Shown: one piece after another, positions 1 through 12,400 of the stretch
Position numbering within the stretch: the stretch's first letter is position 1
Layout of the letters: every line of letters starts with the position of its first letter
DNA from: Spirometra erinaceieuropaei
Lineage: Eukaryota; Platyhelminthes; Cestoda; Diphyllobothriidea; Diphyllobothriidae
Reading direction: 5' to 3'
NCBI GenBank assembly: GCA_902702965.1
Contig: CACRXP010000002.1
Location: 3,362,829 to 3,426,828, forward strand
Length of the DNA stretch: 64,000 nt
Notes under the pieces: generated by a model
The model's input: the letters and a program-made list of their open reading frames with translations, nothing else
Database searches by the model: none
Told to the model about the DNA's origin: nothing
Position numbers and translations under genes: made by a program

Positions 1-1690
1 GGATTCTTCCTGACCTTAGGGTTGAGGTCCCACGCGAAGATCTCGCCTACCTCCTAGCCTGCACGGCGCCCCCGCTCTCAAAAATCAAATTAACACAGCT
101 AACAAATTTGGCTAACCAATTCGTAAATCAATTAGAATCTTCTGTATTTCGCCATGCAATCAGGATAGACCTGCGCTCGCCATATGACTGACTGTTTCTT
201 CTTCCGCAAGGCTTCTATCCCGCTGCCTACTGAGATAATTTACTGGTGATATACTCCCTCAGCCACGTTTGCAAATAACTATGAAACCCAGAGAACGTGG
301 CCTTGTTTTAGGCTACGTTGTTGTTGTTGTTGTTGTTGTTCTTGTTGTTGTTGTTCGCCCGCGTCCTATGGAACTGGGTCTTTCTCGGTGGTTAGCGGCT
401 GTATTTTCTCTTCGACCTCAGTGCTACTGCCTTTTGGCGTACTGCTACGATGATAGTGATGCGCATGGCAACACACGCATTCCCAATTCTGCTTAACTTC
501 ATTCTACGTGGTTTGCACACGGCTCTGAACGATGTTCACCCGAGTGAACGAACCTCCTCTGCGTCCAGCTACACCCAGTGCTGTTGTGTGTTCTGCTCCG
601 TCAATGCCTTCTTTGTTGGGGCGTCACCTCCGTGGTTGGATTCTCAGCGTCACCTTCGTCACGCGTAGGTAATGGTCAACTCAGTCTTCGACACCGCCTT
701 ATACCCCTGCCACGAGCACATCGCGGCTGTCCCACTACCTGTTAGAGGCAAGTAGCACGGCAGGTACCTATGTCAGCATCGTGGATAAGTCCAGGTTCAG
801 GAGGAGGAGGCCGACGAGGTAGCATGGTCTCTGCTCGTTCACGTTGACCTTTTTGTCATGGATGATGGTAGGGTGTCCTGGGGTGTGTTTAGACTCTGGT
901 AGTACCTTCTGCTTCCCCACTATCCTACTCCAGTCTACTGCCATCCGTCCTCCATGCCACTTCGGACAAGCGCCCCGTTTGGAAGACAGGGATTTTCTTG
1001 GGTGTTGGTTTTCACGATCCCATTTATGGTGATCCGCCGAGCTTCCTATTTAAATATAGACTCGTAGGTTTGAAGACAAGCCTTTCTGTGGCATCTGGTT
1101 ATGTATACTGAAGGTCCTCTGGTAGACGGCCCTTGAGGAAATGACCTTGTGCTTGCCATACTTCATCTCCACCACTGTCACTCAACCCCGATATCCATCT
1201 GCTCTCTGCCTCCAGTGTGACCATCTGCTATGTGCGTTCTGGCTATTACGGCGTCTGCATGTTTCCTGCTAGGCTCACTTCGTGGTCAAATTTTCGAAAA
1301 TTACAGTTCTGATGCATCAGATAACGACAGTCTCTGTTATTCATGTGCCGCGGTTACCTCACCAAGTCCTTCTCTCGAACGCCCCCACTCGCTTCCCACC
1401 CTTCTACCTGAGAAGTGCGCGTCCTCTTCAAAGGCCCTACCGCCGACTGAAAAAAGCTCTGTTCACACAAATGCCTCCCCCTCAGGTCATGTTGCGTACC
1501 AAAGTCCACTCAGTTCTCCGAGTACTTGGCCCTATCTGCGCAAGCCTACTGCCGCCCTTCGCCCCGAGTCTGGTAGTATTTGTCGAGCAGATACCACAAG
1601 CTTTGAGATGGATTTATGTCACACTGAGAGTCCTTGGCTCTCTCCTACTCAACATCAACAAAATCATAAACACTCCAACTTGCGCATATT
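1..1690. other. No gene recognised
   Basis: Apart from the (GTT)n run nothing familiar was seen on either strand. The overlapping 150-codon frames at 1230-1731 share no known motif and have no splice-site or start support. Confidence 0.5.
316..355 (+). repeat. (GTT)n microsatellite
   Basis: About thirteen GTT/TTG units with one interruption. It gives a poly-valine shadow frame that is not a gene. Confidence 0.9.
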
Positions 1691-1699
1691 TTAACACAC

Positions 1700-1860
1700 A
1701 TACAATTGTGAAGTGTCAACCGAAATTCTGAAATAGGCTTTCAATTCGAAAGGGCTGCCTAAGTGCAGTTGCAGGCTTAATCATCGTGCGACGTAATCCT
1801 AAGCTATTTCAGTCCCTTCGGGATGCTAGCTTTTGAATGAGCTATTTTTAGGCTGTATGC
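1700..1860. mobile_element. Partial foldback MITE fragment
   Basis: The segment with GAAATTCTGAAATAGGCTTT and GCTAGCTTTTGAATG resembles the outer parts of the TA-flanked foldback family seen intact at 7084-8074. Here only about 150 bp remain, directly abutting a PLE. Confidence 0.5.
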
Positions 1861-2545
1861 AAAAATGGCTATCCGAGGGCATTCATAAGTCGCTGCCTAC
1901 GCGGTCGCCACCAGAGAACTCGATTATCAACGCCACCGACGATATGACATTCTCTGCCATATATCAAGGGCGTTTCAGAAGCGACCGAGCGCATTGCTGC
2001 GGAGCTAGATGTTGCAATTGCACACCGCCCCAAAGCCACCATGCGCAATAGGTCATGAAAGTCAAAGACCGGTTAAAACCTGAAGAGCAATCTGGAGTGG
2101 TGTGTCGCATTCTGTGTCAAAATTGTCCTTGTAACTACACAGGACAGACTGGGCGCATGCTCGGATCGCGCATGCACGAACATAGGCTAGCTGTGCGACG
2201 AGGTGACTAACTATAACATGCCACTGCCAACACCAACGAAATGGGCCACGAGCTTAACTTCGCAGCCACCAAAATAGTCGCCCACGCCGAAAACAAAACA
2301 GGCCAAGAATTGATTCAAGCCTAGCCCTCAGATGAGAACTCGGCCAATCGATTTATCGATCTAGCGCCGGCGTACAGAGCCCTACGTACTCACCTCCCGT
2401 CTTGCGCCGTCGGTCGATGATTGGCCTGCATGCCTTATAACTGTCGCCTGTTCTGCTGCTGCTGCTGCTACCTCTGACGATGGACTCCTGTACGAGTCTG
2501 AAAGCTCAGGACAATAAACACAGTGTTACGGTGCTCGACTCTTCT
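1860..2545 (+). mobile_element. Decayed Penelope-like element, 3' end (GIY-YIG region)
   Basis: Across frameshifts and stops the + strand encodes the C-terminal part of a PLE: HRAHCCGARC-type upstream region, then ILCQNCPCNYTGQTGRMLGS (CxxC plus the Y.GQTGR part of a GIY-YIG endonuclease), MHEHRLAVRRGD, and ENSANRFIDLAPAYRALRTH. It is the same subfamily as the pair at 51.88-52.92 kb. A hammerhead-like motif closes the element at 2471-2510. Several in-frame stops show it is dead. Confidence 0.8.
2471..2510 (+). ncRNA. Hammerhead-ribozyme-like motif of PLE (copy 1)
   Basis: The core CTGACGA (2474-2480) is followed by a 6-bp stem II, GGACTC with GAGTCT (one G-U pair), then GAAA (2500-2503), GCTC and AGG. 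CTC would be the cleavage triplet (after 2507). CCT before the core pairs with AGG after it as stem I. AGCT across GAAA-GCT is self-complementary, so stem III would form between two copies. Confidence 0.65.
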
Positions 2546-2764
2546 TCACTTAAATATCTTTTCTTGCTCTTATTCGGTCGCAGTTTACGTCTTCTTAAAA
2601 TTTTCTACTTGAGAAGGGAATATCTTCCGGTTTTCAAGAACTATTCCCAGACGATTTTTTTGCTTCACCTGCCGTTACGCCTGCATTTAGGGGTTTTCCA
2701 ATCCGTATACTGTATACATTTCGTCAGAATAATACCATACATTTCTCTGCGCTGTTCGGAAGAC

Positions 2765-3178
2765 GACATATAAGAGTCATAAAATTGTTCAATACATGTG
2801 GACCAGGTTGTATACTTAAAAAGTAGCATTACTTACCGTGCTGATGCGCTGCTGTATGAATAGACGTTTGCTGGTCATAACAAATCTCATAAGTAGGAAC
2901 TTTTAAAATCAAAAATACTCTCTCTCTCTCTCTCTCTTCAGGTAGGAAATTTGGAGACTATGAAACTTTCTGTCAAGTGCGCACATGAAGGAGTATTTTT
3001 GTTCACATGCTCTTGCAGACGACCGAAAAAAAGTTCATTCAGAAGCCGGCATCTTTGCCTGACTGATTATGTTGCACGATAAATTAATGTTGCAACCCTA
3101 CTTAAGCAATTTTTTCGAATGGTGAACGCATTTCTGAATTTCGGGTCAACTTTTCGTGAGATAGCACATGCCTACGGG
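2765..3178. mobile_element. Half copy of the foldback MITE family
   Basis: Blocks such as AGAAGCCGGCATC, CTTAAGCAATTTTTTCGAA and CGCATTTCTGAATTTCGGGTC match one arm of the palindromic elements at 38.5-39.0 and 57.0-57.3 kb. The other arm is missing. A (CT)n run lies inside at 2919-2937. Confidence 0.55.
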
Positions 3179-3689
3179 ACTTGCTGTGGACTATAGGCCA
3201 GTCCTCGTCGTCTGAATTAGGATGCACACTAGAGTCATATGAGAACCGACGCCTAACGATGCTTTTTGGGGTATTTCGGTCGTCATGACGGAGCTCTCGG
3301 TCGGTAGTTTGTCGATGACTCTGGCCTGTCCTCTGCGACGTCCTAATAACGACTGTACCGCACTGTGGACGAGCGTTGTAAAGGTTTAGGCCCGGTCGGT
3401 TGCCCTAAAGTATAATCATGCTCTAACCTGCTTGCACCCGCTGTAGCAAACAACTCAGCACTAACTGCTACCTCTTCCCATCTAGGGGATACTGCGTGTG
3501 ATCTTAGCCTAGAGAAAGAGAACCGTTAGGGGGACCGTGCCCCCCCCCCCCACAATGTGCCAAATGACAAATGCGCTGGACCAGCACAGACGGCCAGATT
3601 AGGCGACGGCACGCGTTATTCGGGCTGCGTACCCCATAGCAAATGCCACAAATGGGGGTGTCGCGATATCCCTAGGCGCAGACTCACTC

Positions 3690-4110
3690 CACACCAGCCA
3701 CTTTCGTCCAATCAGGTAGCTGACCGGCTCGGACAGTGGACTGGCGTCTGGTGAGATCGACTCTGGGCGGCTGCGTTGCCAAGGCACCCACTGCATATTC
3801 CTCACTATAAAACAATCTGACGCGCTTGTAAACCGTCAGAGTGCGCTAAAGGCCGTGGCTTGGAAGGTTACCAACAGGCGGGGTAACTCGGTCATCTCGC
3901 GACAGAGGGTTGACCTGCAATGGCTCCTCGATGTGGCCCTTATAGCACCCCCACTCAGTTCTCGTGTGTGGACCAGCTGGTGTGAGGCACGCGTAGACAG
4001 ACCGTCAGCCGCTGCGTCCGGTTCCGCCTCCGGTATTCCTGACTCAGTCATGACAGCGGACATAGATGAGTGTGTGTGTGTGTGGGAGGAGAGACTTTGA
4101 TAGATGCCGC
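3690..4110 (+). repeat. Dispersed repeat family A copy
   Basis: Contains the family marks CTCACTATAAAACAATCTG, GCGCTAAAGGCCGTGGCTT and GCACGCGTAGACAGACC. The same blocks recur, with changes, at 19.77-19.93 (reverse), 24.9-25.2, 39.6-39.9, 47.4-47.7 (reverse), 49.0-49.1, 51.2-51.5, 54.3-54.6 and 54.8-55.26 kb. No coding capacity is visible; a SINE-like or short non-autonomous element is likely. Confidence 0.55.
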
Positions 4111-5384
4111 GCAAGTCTGCTACAAGCTAATTCAAGGGTAATTCACCGTCCCTGCGCTCGGTATGATACGGGGCTCATGGTCGCTCACGGTGGTCGAACG
4201 GTCGAAGGGGGTTTACGATAGTGGTTAATCATTCATTCTTCTGCACCCTCCTGTCCCACCTCCCTCCTGCTTCAACCGTTCTTCGCCAGTAAGTTGCCTA
4301 CCACATAGATATGCCTAATTTAACGAAAAATCCCCAGTCAATCGAAACCGACCCAAATGCACAGACCAAGTCCTCAAATTAATAATGAATGGCCTCATAG
4401 AAGAAATATTAGAGGTAATATTGCGTTGGTTAGAACTAACAATAGTCTTAGAAAAGCGCAAATATCGAAAGAGTGTGTCACTTTTCAAGGAAAACCTGCC
4501 CATACAAATAACCGAGTAGGTCGGAGAGCATAAGTAAAACAATGTTTAAAATCAGCCCTTTAATATCATACTGGGCCTTTAACTACCTTCAATTCTGTTA
4601 GTATGGTAAATCGTGCAACATGTGGACACTACTGGTCTCCTTTTGGCTCAAATATCCGCATTACCATTCTGACTCCGAAGTAGCCCGCAAGTTTATGAGG
4701 CTGAAATCCAACTATCCTCTAAGAATGAGCTTGACATGCAATATGGAACTTAGCAATCTGTCTACTGTTAATATGTTCTAAATGGTTTACGAGAGAATTC
4801 GATGTAGTTTTTCCCTCTTTCCCTTGTTCGAGATGTAATTGACTAATGCCAAGGGGACTTCATTGATTTCGTTGACCGCAGCATCACATGTTGGGAGTGG
4901 AGAAAAAAATCGAACACTCTGCCGGCTAATTGACTTTCATCGGACGAAAAACTCGCTTTTCGCTTTATATTGGGGCCGTCTACGTTACCTTTGCATAGTA
5001 AATGCCCCATAGAGTGGCTATTGAAGTACCCAAATGTTGTTCAAGCTACTGATGCTCCCCACCCCCATCTCGTCTCCAAATCGCGTATCAACGGAATCCT
5101 AGCCACGCATAAATTATCTTACCATATACTCAAAAGCGGAAATGGCCGTCTAATGGTGAGTTTGGCAACCAACTGCCAGGGGAGTATTGGTACGTCAAAA
5201 AGGGATTGTCTGTAGGCGTTATTACGGCTTTTAGGGCATCAAATCGCACAGATTTGCAAATTTTCACGGGCTATACGAAAAAGTAAAATGCACAACGTGT
5301 TGATGCCTCAATCATCTTGCTTTCCGTCGTCGCTTTTCTCGAATTTCGCCACGCAATATACCTGTGGGCATTTTAGTGTGAAAT

Positions 5385-6190
5385 TTGAAGGAGAAGATAG
5401 GCACTCCGAAACAGGTTTATTTAATTGCCGACGTTTCAAAGAGCTGGGTCGGCTCTTCGTCGTCAAAGCGTAAAATGCTCTTAATCGGTCAGAAATTTAA
5501 AGTGGCATGTTGTGTTGGTCGACCTCATGCTGATAGATTTTTCTCTCTTCTCGCTGCCTCGGCCTCTCAGAAGATGATTGACGGGCGTTTTGCCTGCGTG
5601 CTTTGTGAGTCACCATTCCGTCGAGGTGAGCTGATTGAACCTTTGTCGGTCTGGCGGTTCTTGTTCTTCCTCACCGAGTAAACTCAGCGTCGGGCTATCT
5701 CCGTGCGGCCTTATTAAGTCCGGTGTGGTTGTTCGGTCCTGAGCTCTACGATTGTGATGACGTAGGACTTTGTAAGCTGCAGGAAGGTCCAGATGCCTGT
5801 TGATAGAGTGGGCATCGGTGGTCCACGCCTCGAGAGTTAGCCGTTCTGCTTTTGTGTTGCCTCGGCCTAAGATGGTAACCCTCTGGAGGTCAAAGCATGT
5901 CCTGTTTCTCCAACGTGTGTTACCAGTTGAGAGTTGGGGTCTAAACTCCGAGTGGCCGATTTGTGCTCTTGTAGGCGAGTTTGCAATTTCCGCCCGGTTT
6001 CGCCCACAGTTGCAGTCGCCCTCGTTGTAATTTATTTTGTAGATGACCGCTGAGGTTTCAGCGGGTGGCAATGGGTCCTTAGGTTGCATCAGGCGACGTC
6101 GAATTGTTGCCTGGGGTCGATGGGCGCACGCGCAGTCTTCAGACGTGTACCCTTCTTTGACTTGCCTATCTGGATTACTCTTTACCGCCC
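5385..6190 (-). mobile_element. Decayed Penelope-like element next to a synaptojanin exon
   Basis: On the - strand the translation includes KDPLPPAETSAVIYKINYN, CNCGRNRAEIA (eroded GIY-YIG start), and LEAWTTDAHSINRHLDLPAA followed by YKVLRHHN, the conserved C-terminal block of PLE endonucleases. The 3' end (5385-5470) carries a hammerhead-like motif. A close relative lies at 49.88-50.46 kb on the other strand. Its upstream boundary is within about 40 bp of the acceptor of exon 6226, and it is antisense to that gene. Confidence 0.78.
5427..5469 (-). ncRNA. Hammerhead-like motif of PLE (copy with TTGACGA core)
   Basis: Reading the - strand: TTGACGA (C to T in the first core base), stem II AAGAGC with GCTCTT (6 bp), GAAA, C, and GTC as cleavage triplet, then GGC. 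ACGT across the GAAAC-GT junction is self-complementary. The altered first core base probably weakens activity. Confidence 0.5.
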
Positions 6191-6225
6191 GTCCGCCTCC
6201 CTCCCCCGTATTTGCCCTGTTGTAG

Positions 6226-6427
6226 TCCTGGCAAAAGAATGGCGACAACGTGAGTCGGATGTACACTGGCACTGGCGCCCTGGGAAAAGACCGATCCAAG
6301 CTGCGAAACGTCCAGCGCAGTGCTGCCCGGACTATCCAAAACAACTTCCTCGACGGTGCCAAACAGGAGGCCATGCAGTCTCTGCTGACTGAAACCAGCC
6401 TGCATGGCTGGATGCGTCTTCTGGCTG
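6226..6427 (+). CDS. synj: synaptojanin exon: C-terminal end of Sac1 domain
   Basis: The reading frame starts SWQKNGDNVSRMYTGTGAL and continues through RTIQNNFLDGAKQEAMQSLL. This is the highly conserved end of the synaptojanin Sac1 domain (W..NGD.(I/V)SR.Y.GTGAL and (T/A)RTIQNNF.D..KQEA). The acceptor follows a strong pyrimidine tract and TTGTAG at 6225; the donor is G|GTATGT at 6428, leaving one base of the last codon. A decayed PLE occupies the DNA immediately upstream, so its end lies within tens of bases of this acceptor. The previous exon, with the catalytic Cys motif, was not found in 1-6225. Confidence 0.9.
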
Positions 6428-9400
6428 GTATGTGCTTTTCCTCCGCTCCTGTACCTGATTGACTGACATGGGGGTTGGGGGGAGGGGGGGCGTCGAATCC
6501 GACTTGCCTGTTACCTTTAATTAATTTCGCGACACCTGAATTCTGTCGGTGGGACTGATTAAATGTTGCTGGCTCATGTTTTTGCCCTTTTTTGACAAGT
6601 ACTGCTAAAAAAGGGAGACTAAGCAGTCTCTTTTCGAATTATTTTTCCTCTTCAATTTGTCTGGCGCAAATTATGAACTGGGATGACCTAAGCCTTGAGT
6701 CATGATCCGGTTGCCGATGAGGTTGTAAACCTGGGGTTGGGTATGGCTGACTGACGACGGCTAGTAAGCCAGTAATTGCCACTTTCTCGGTTGTCTCGTT
6801 CTGTATATGCTAACAGTCTCTGTGCGATTGCCCTGGGGCTCTAGATCGCACCCCAAGGCACAACGGCAGGGTTAGGTCCCGTTGCGCGATCGGTGAGCGC
6901 TCCCTACCATTGTTAATATACCCGATCGTAACCGACAGGACAACGAGCCCGTGGCTCAGTGGTCAGACAATTGAACTTCTAACCAATAGGAAGGGGGCTC
7001 GCACCTATGGTTTGGCATGGCTGACCGATGACGACCAACAAGCCAGAAACGCTCACTTCAGTCTTCCTCGTCTTTGTCAGTTACAGTGCGTGACCGATCT
7101 CATGAAATGTTAGCCTAAATTCTGAAATGCGTTTTCGATTACGAATGATCGCTTAAGTGGGGTTGTGATACAGATTATTTTACGGGGTAATCCTATAGCA
7201 TTTTGGACTCGCCAGGATGTCGGCTTTTGAATGCACTTCCTTTTGACCTCCTGCGGAAACCACACTCGGTAAAAAATGACTACTTAATTGGCATGCATTT
7301 TTCCCACCGATTTTTGATAGTCATATAAATTCAAATTTATTTTACAGAAAACATGCACAAAATATGCCTTCTTCCGCCCGCCTAGTAGAAAATCACATTG
7401 TCTTCATATTTTATACCCGAAGAGAGTGTATATTTAGGTTTTAAATAAGTTTCTTATTATGAGATTTTTAAAACCACCGATGTCCATGCATGCAGGACCG
7501 CACATGCGCGTTTACCAATGCTTCTCGTGAAATGTACAAAACAGTTCGAACCCATTGCGAAATTTCATGAACTCCATATGGCATCTTCTTAACGACATAG
7601 AGGAATATATGATTTTCCTTACGCGGAAAGCATGCACCTTGTGGACTGAAATCGCTAAACGCTGATGCGTTGGCAAATCATTCTGAAAATTATTTAGGAA
7701 TTAGGAGACATTTTTAAAACCTAAATATACACTTTCTTCGTGTATAAAATATGAAGACAATGTGATTTTCCACCAAACGAGCGAAATAATGCATATTTTA
7801 ATGCATGTTTTAGAAAAATGCATTCGAGTTTATAAGACTATCGAAAGTCAGTGGGAAAAGTGCATGCCAATTAAGTAGCCATTTTTTACCGATTGTGGTT
7901 TCTGCAGGAGGTCAAAAAGAAGTGCATTCAAAAGCCGACATCCTGGCGAGTCCGAAATGCCATAGGATTATGCCGCATGATAATCAGTATCAGAGCCCCA
8001 CCTAAGTGATCCTTCCTAATCGAAAACGCATTTCAGAATTTAGGCCAACATTTCATGAGAACGGTCACGCACTGTATCTCATTCTGCATACAGTAAAAGA
8101 GCTTTGCCATTTCCCACCAAGCACCAGAGAATCTTCTTTCTCAACGCCGGCGGCAAAGTCCTCGCCCGAGGTCTACTCAATCGTTCGAATTCACACCTGA
8201 AGCAAGGACTTTTTTGAGAGAGTCCGATATGACCCCCTCAGTCCGCGAATTGCAGGAGAAATCCCAGGGAATTGGGGTTGGTCTCCATACTACCTTCTTG
8301 GATCCCACTGGGGGAATTCGGCATCGTGAACAGAGCCGGGTTTCAGACGGTTCGCGATGGTGGTTAGGGAGCCCAGTGATGGCATGCTGCTTAGCCTTAG
8401 GTACTTTTTGCGCTGACAAACGAACCAATGCAAAGTTCTGACTTTTCTATGGGAAGGGGAACAAAAGCGGCGCTGATGTGACGTCTGGGAGACCGTTCCC
8501 AGGTGTCTCCAGTTAAATGAAGCTCACACAGGATCGATAGGCAGAACCGTGAAACCTGGATCACAAATCTTCAAATACAGGCAAACACGGTAGAACCGGG
8601 TGAGGACAGGAATGACACAGATGAGCACTGACAACTTTTTGTCCGTGTCGCGATATCTACCCTGTGGCATCCCATTTTTGCCCTGGGAGGGATACCTTTG
8701 TACCCATAGCAGTGGCGACACCGCCAGTATACGGGTGACAACCACCAGCAGTTCAGCCGCAGTGCCAACCTGTGCGTTGCAAAGAAATGCTTGTGTCTAC
8801 ATTCTCTATTCGAAAGTTTAGGTTATGCGTAATTATCCGAACTCTTTTTTCTGAAATATGGCAATCCTCTGCGCCAGACAGTGACGGAATAAACAGTTGC
8901 GAAACAGCGTATTGTTTTATACCTACGCCTTACTGGCGAGCATGTTTTACGCGTGTTCATACGCGATTACCTTGTGCGATTTAATGTGCTTTCACCGCAT
9001 CAGTCCTAATTATTCCAATTAAAGGGACGGAGGATGCTAGATGGATGATACAGCGAAAACCCGCACTTAGGCTTACTACCACACCCTCTGGTTCACGACA
9101 TAAAACTGATCTGGATTTTATAACGCTCGAAAGAGGGAGTGGCTCGGATTCGAACTGGCGCGGCACGAGTCTGCACCTGGGCGTCCCAATTTGGCCATCT
9201 GTAATGGGTTCATCTTCCCAATGGCGCCTACCGGACCCGATTTAGCCCCTGTGGTGGTACATTTAATCTACCGCCTGGCCTGTTTTGCGGACAAATTTCT
9301 GAAGGCAAGTACCGCCGACATGTAGGCCGTGTTAGCACTTGCCTAAGTGGTTGCTAGAGTCAGAAAATAAAATACCTACTTTCTTACTACTAAATTCTGC

Positions 9401-12400
9401 ATAGTAGACACTTTGTTTAGCCAGAAAGAGCCTTCTCAGTCTATGCTCGGACGCTGTTCTATGAGCAGCTTACGCACGGGTGGAAAAACTCGGCATGCGC
9501 AAACAAATAGATCATGCGGTGGATTCGGTCTTGCCTTGGTGTTCCCTTGTCTTTTGATCTGAACCCTCCTTTGAGCGTTGCATTGCCTTTTCTCCTTTTT
9601 ATAGCTCCTTTTTACGTGACCGCTGTCTGCTTAAAGACTAATTTTCTAAATAAATTCAACCCACTTTATACCCAGTACTCGGTAGGAGGTAGTGGATAAG
9701 TGGTTGCAAAATTTCCCTGGTGCCTTTAGGTCCTGCCCTTTTAGATTGTTTCCAAGCCAATCGTCGTTTCATTTTCCCCTTTGTCGTCCCCGTACCGTCT
9801 GTAGTTGAGAGTAGTCAGTCACAAGCAGTGCTTTAGTTCAGGCAGCATCCTCGTGGAGGAGGCTTTTTCTCCTTGATCTACGGTCCCCAACTTTTTAGCG
9901 CATATTTCAAAAGAGATCTTATAAACGATCCGAAGGCGTTTTAGCGGTACCGATGTCCAGATGAATGAACCTACCAGGACTATCTCACATTGCCTCAACT
10001 GATGGTCACCGGCGGCAAATGGTAGATGCCACACCACAAGATGGAGATATCTTAGCCTCTGGTAAATGTCATCGAACCCTTCGAAACTGCCCGTAAGCTG
10101 TCGATTCATACTATCCTGACAAAGTGGTTTTTTAAGAGAACGTCTCCCAAGCTCAATCTTGCCAGGCTCACAGATGCCTTTAATGAAAACCAAGGCTCTT
10201 CCCTCCCCGTCTTTTGTTGGTTTCTAGTACCCGTGTGTAGCTGTGAGACAAACCCGGAATTTTCCTAACTGCTTCTGTGAACACGCAGTATCCCCCCCCC
10301 TCTTCCGCTTTTTCAGCAACCGAATTATCTATGCCTTATGGGTTTTTAGTAGCAGGGTGTTCATTTGTACTGTAACACTCACTGCCTCCTTTCCTCGCCC
10401 GTTCAGCTCAACTTCTGCCGCGGCGCCTTCTCTACCTGCCGCCTTCTCTTCTGAGGGATGCATTGGCCCGATACCCCGAGTACACACATAAACAGCCCCT
10501 AAAGATATTCGTCGGCACGTATAACGTCAACGGGAAGAAGGATCGTTACAACCTCGACCCGCAGTACGGCAACCTTTCTGACTGGCTCACCAATATTGCC
10601 GACCAGCGTGGCTTCAAGAATCCCAACGCCTCACCGGAGGCCTTCGAGCGTCCAGTTGACATTTTTGCTATCGGCTTTCAGGAGATTGTCGATTTGAATG
10701 CCTCCAACATCGTGGCTGTCAGGCAGTCCTCGGATTCTCAGCAATTTTGGGCCTCTGTGATCACTAAGGTCATCAATCGGGACTCACGGATTGAGGAGCC
10801 TTATGTCCTGATCTCAACAGTACAACTGGTCGGTCTCTGTGTGTTCGTCTTTATCCGGGATAGCCTCTGTGAACTGGTTCGTGGACTGTCGGTCGGTTCA
10901 ATCAAAACCGGTCTCCATGGCACCGCCGGAAATAAGGGCGCCGTTGCCGTTCGTTTTGAGGTTCGTTTTTACTCAGTCGTCTGCTCCTTGGCTGTCAAGT
11001 TAAGACATGCAAAACTGATAAGCCACTTTGAATCACCCCTGCGAATCCTTCTAACCATCTGAGGCCCATCGGAATACGAATTACTACTTACCTGTCATGT
11101 ATTTGGGGCGATTTTCGATGCTTTCGTTTAAAATGACTGGCTAAAAACCAATTTCTTATAGCCCTTTCGTAGAAAATTGTCTTCGTAGAATTGACTACAT
11201 TGAGGGTATCAATTTCATCTGCTCAGAAGACGTTTGGAAATTAACATCAGAAGACGAGGTGGCGAGCATACGTAGCTTTCGATAAATTCTCGTCGGGCCA
11301 GTACAGTTATATGGGAAGGGGGTAGAATTAAAACACGTCAGTGATAAGATGAATCGATTAAAGTTCGCTTTAAAANNNNNNNNNNNNNNNNNNNNNNNNN
11401 NNNNNNNNNNNNNNNNNNNNNNNNNNNNNNNNNNNNNNNNNNNNGCAGGGTGAGAGCGGAAGAGAATACGGGAACACCTCCCGGCATGGCTGGGAAAAGG
11501 CGAAACTACTCTCCCTTCCGCTTTCACCCCGCCCTGACACTGACTGCTATTACCCCCCTCCCCCACATTCCCACACACAGCCTGTGTTTTAAAGCGAACT
11601 TTAATCGATTCCTCTTATCACTGACGTGTTTTAATTCTATCCCCTTCCCATATAACTGTACTGGCCCGACGAGAATTTATCGAAAGCTACGTAGGCTCGC
11701 CACCTCGTCTTCTGATTACTGCTATGGGAATTTTGGCAAATCTGAAATTAACATATATCCTGTGAAGTACGGGTGGCGCCTCCACATGTTATTAAGGTAA
11801 CCGTACAAGTTAAGCAGGCTCAATAAACGTGTGGATTGAAGGCCGCACTGACTATATTCATCACAACTTACAAAGCACCAAGAATTCACGAGATGTCTTG
11901 AGTCACTGTCAAGCCGTCCCATTGCATTGCCCAAGACTCACAAATAGGGAATTGACCACCCCGGTTAAAAATAAAGTACATTGAATGTGTTACTAGATTG
12001 TCCAAAGTAGCTTTTAGGGGAAACTTAAAATTCTGTGTTTGATACATATGCTCATCTTATTAGTCAACAACCGCAACCCTCTAAGGTGACTTTGTGCGCA
12101 AAAAATGAGTCATTATTGAAAAGCTTGAGTAAATAGTTAGAAAATAAGATATTTACTATCGCCCTCCCCCCAATTTACTGTGTTGTCATTGATAGGGATA
12201 AGTAGAATGCGGGTTAAGGTTCTTGGCCACCTTCCCGCTTATTTGTGAACCGTTTTCGTCATCTCCGCATGCAGAGTATGGTAACCTCATAAAAACTTGC
12301 CGAATGAGTCACGCAGTACACGTTTGATTTTTATAATGCGCTTCATTGCTGATAGAAGCGAACAGGCGAGTTCCAGGCAGCAGTTTAGAAGATGAACGTC

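Noticed and set aside
1230..1731. Two overlapping frames of about 150 codons
   Set aside because: Both are open in different frames of the same strand with no known motif; no evidence favours either.
5610..6374. 254-codon frame on the - strand
   Set aside because: It joins decayed PLE sequence to the antisense of a synaptojanin exon; only its middle part has meaning, as PLE remnant.
9819..10193. 124-codon frame on the - strand in a synaptojanin intron
   Set aside because: No domain, no composition bias and no splice or promoter support; expected by chance at this length.
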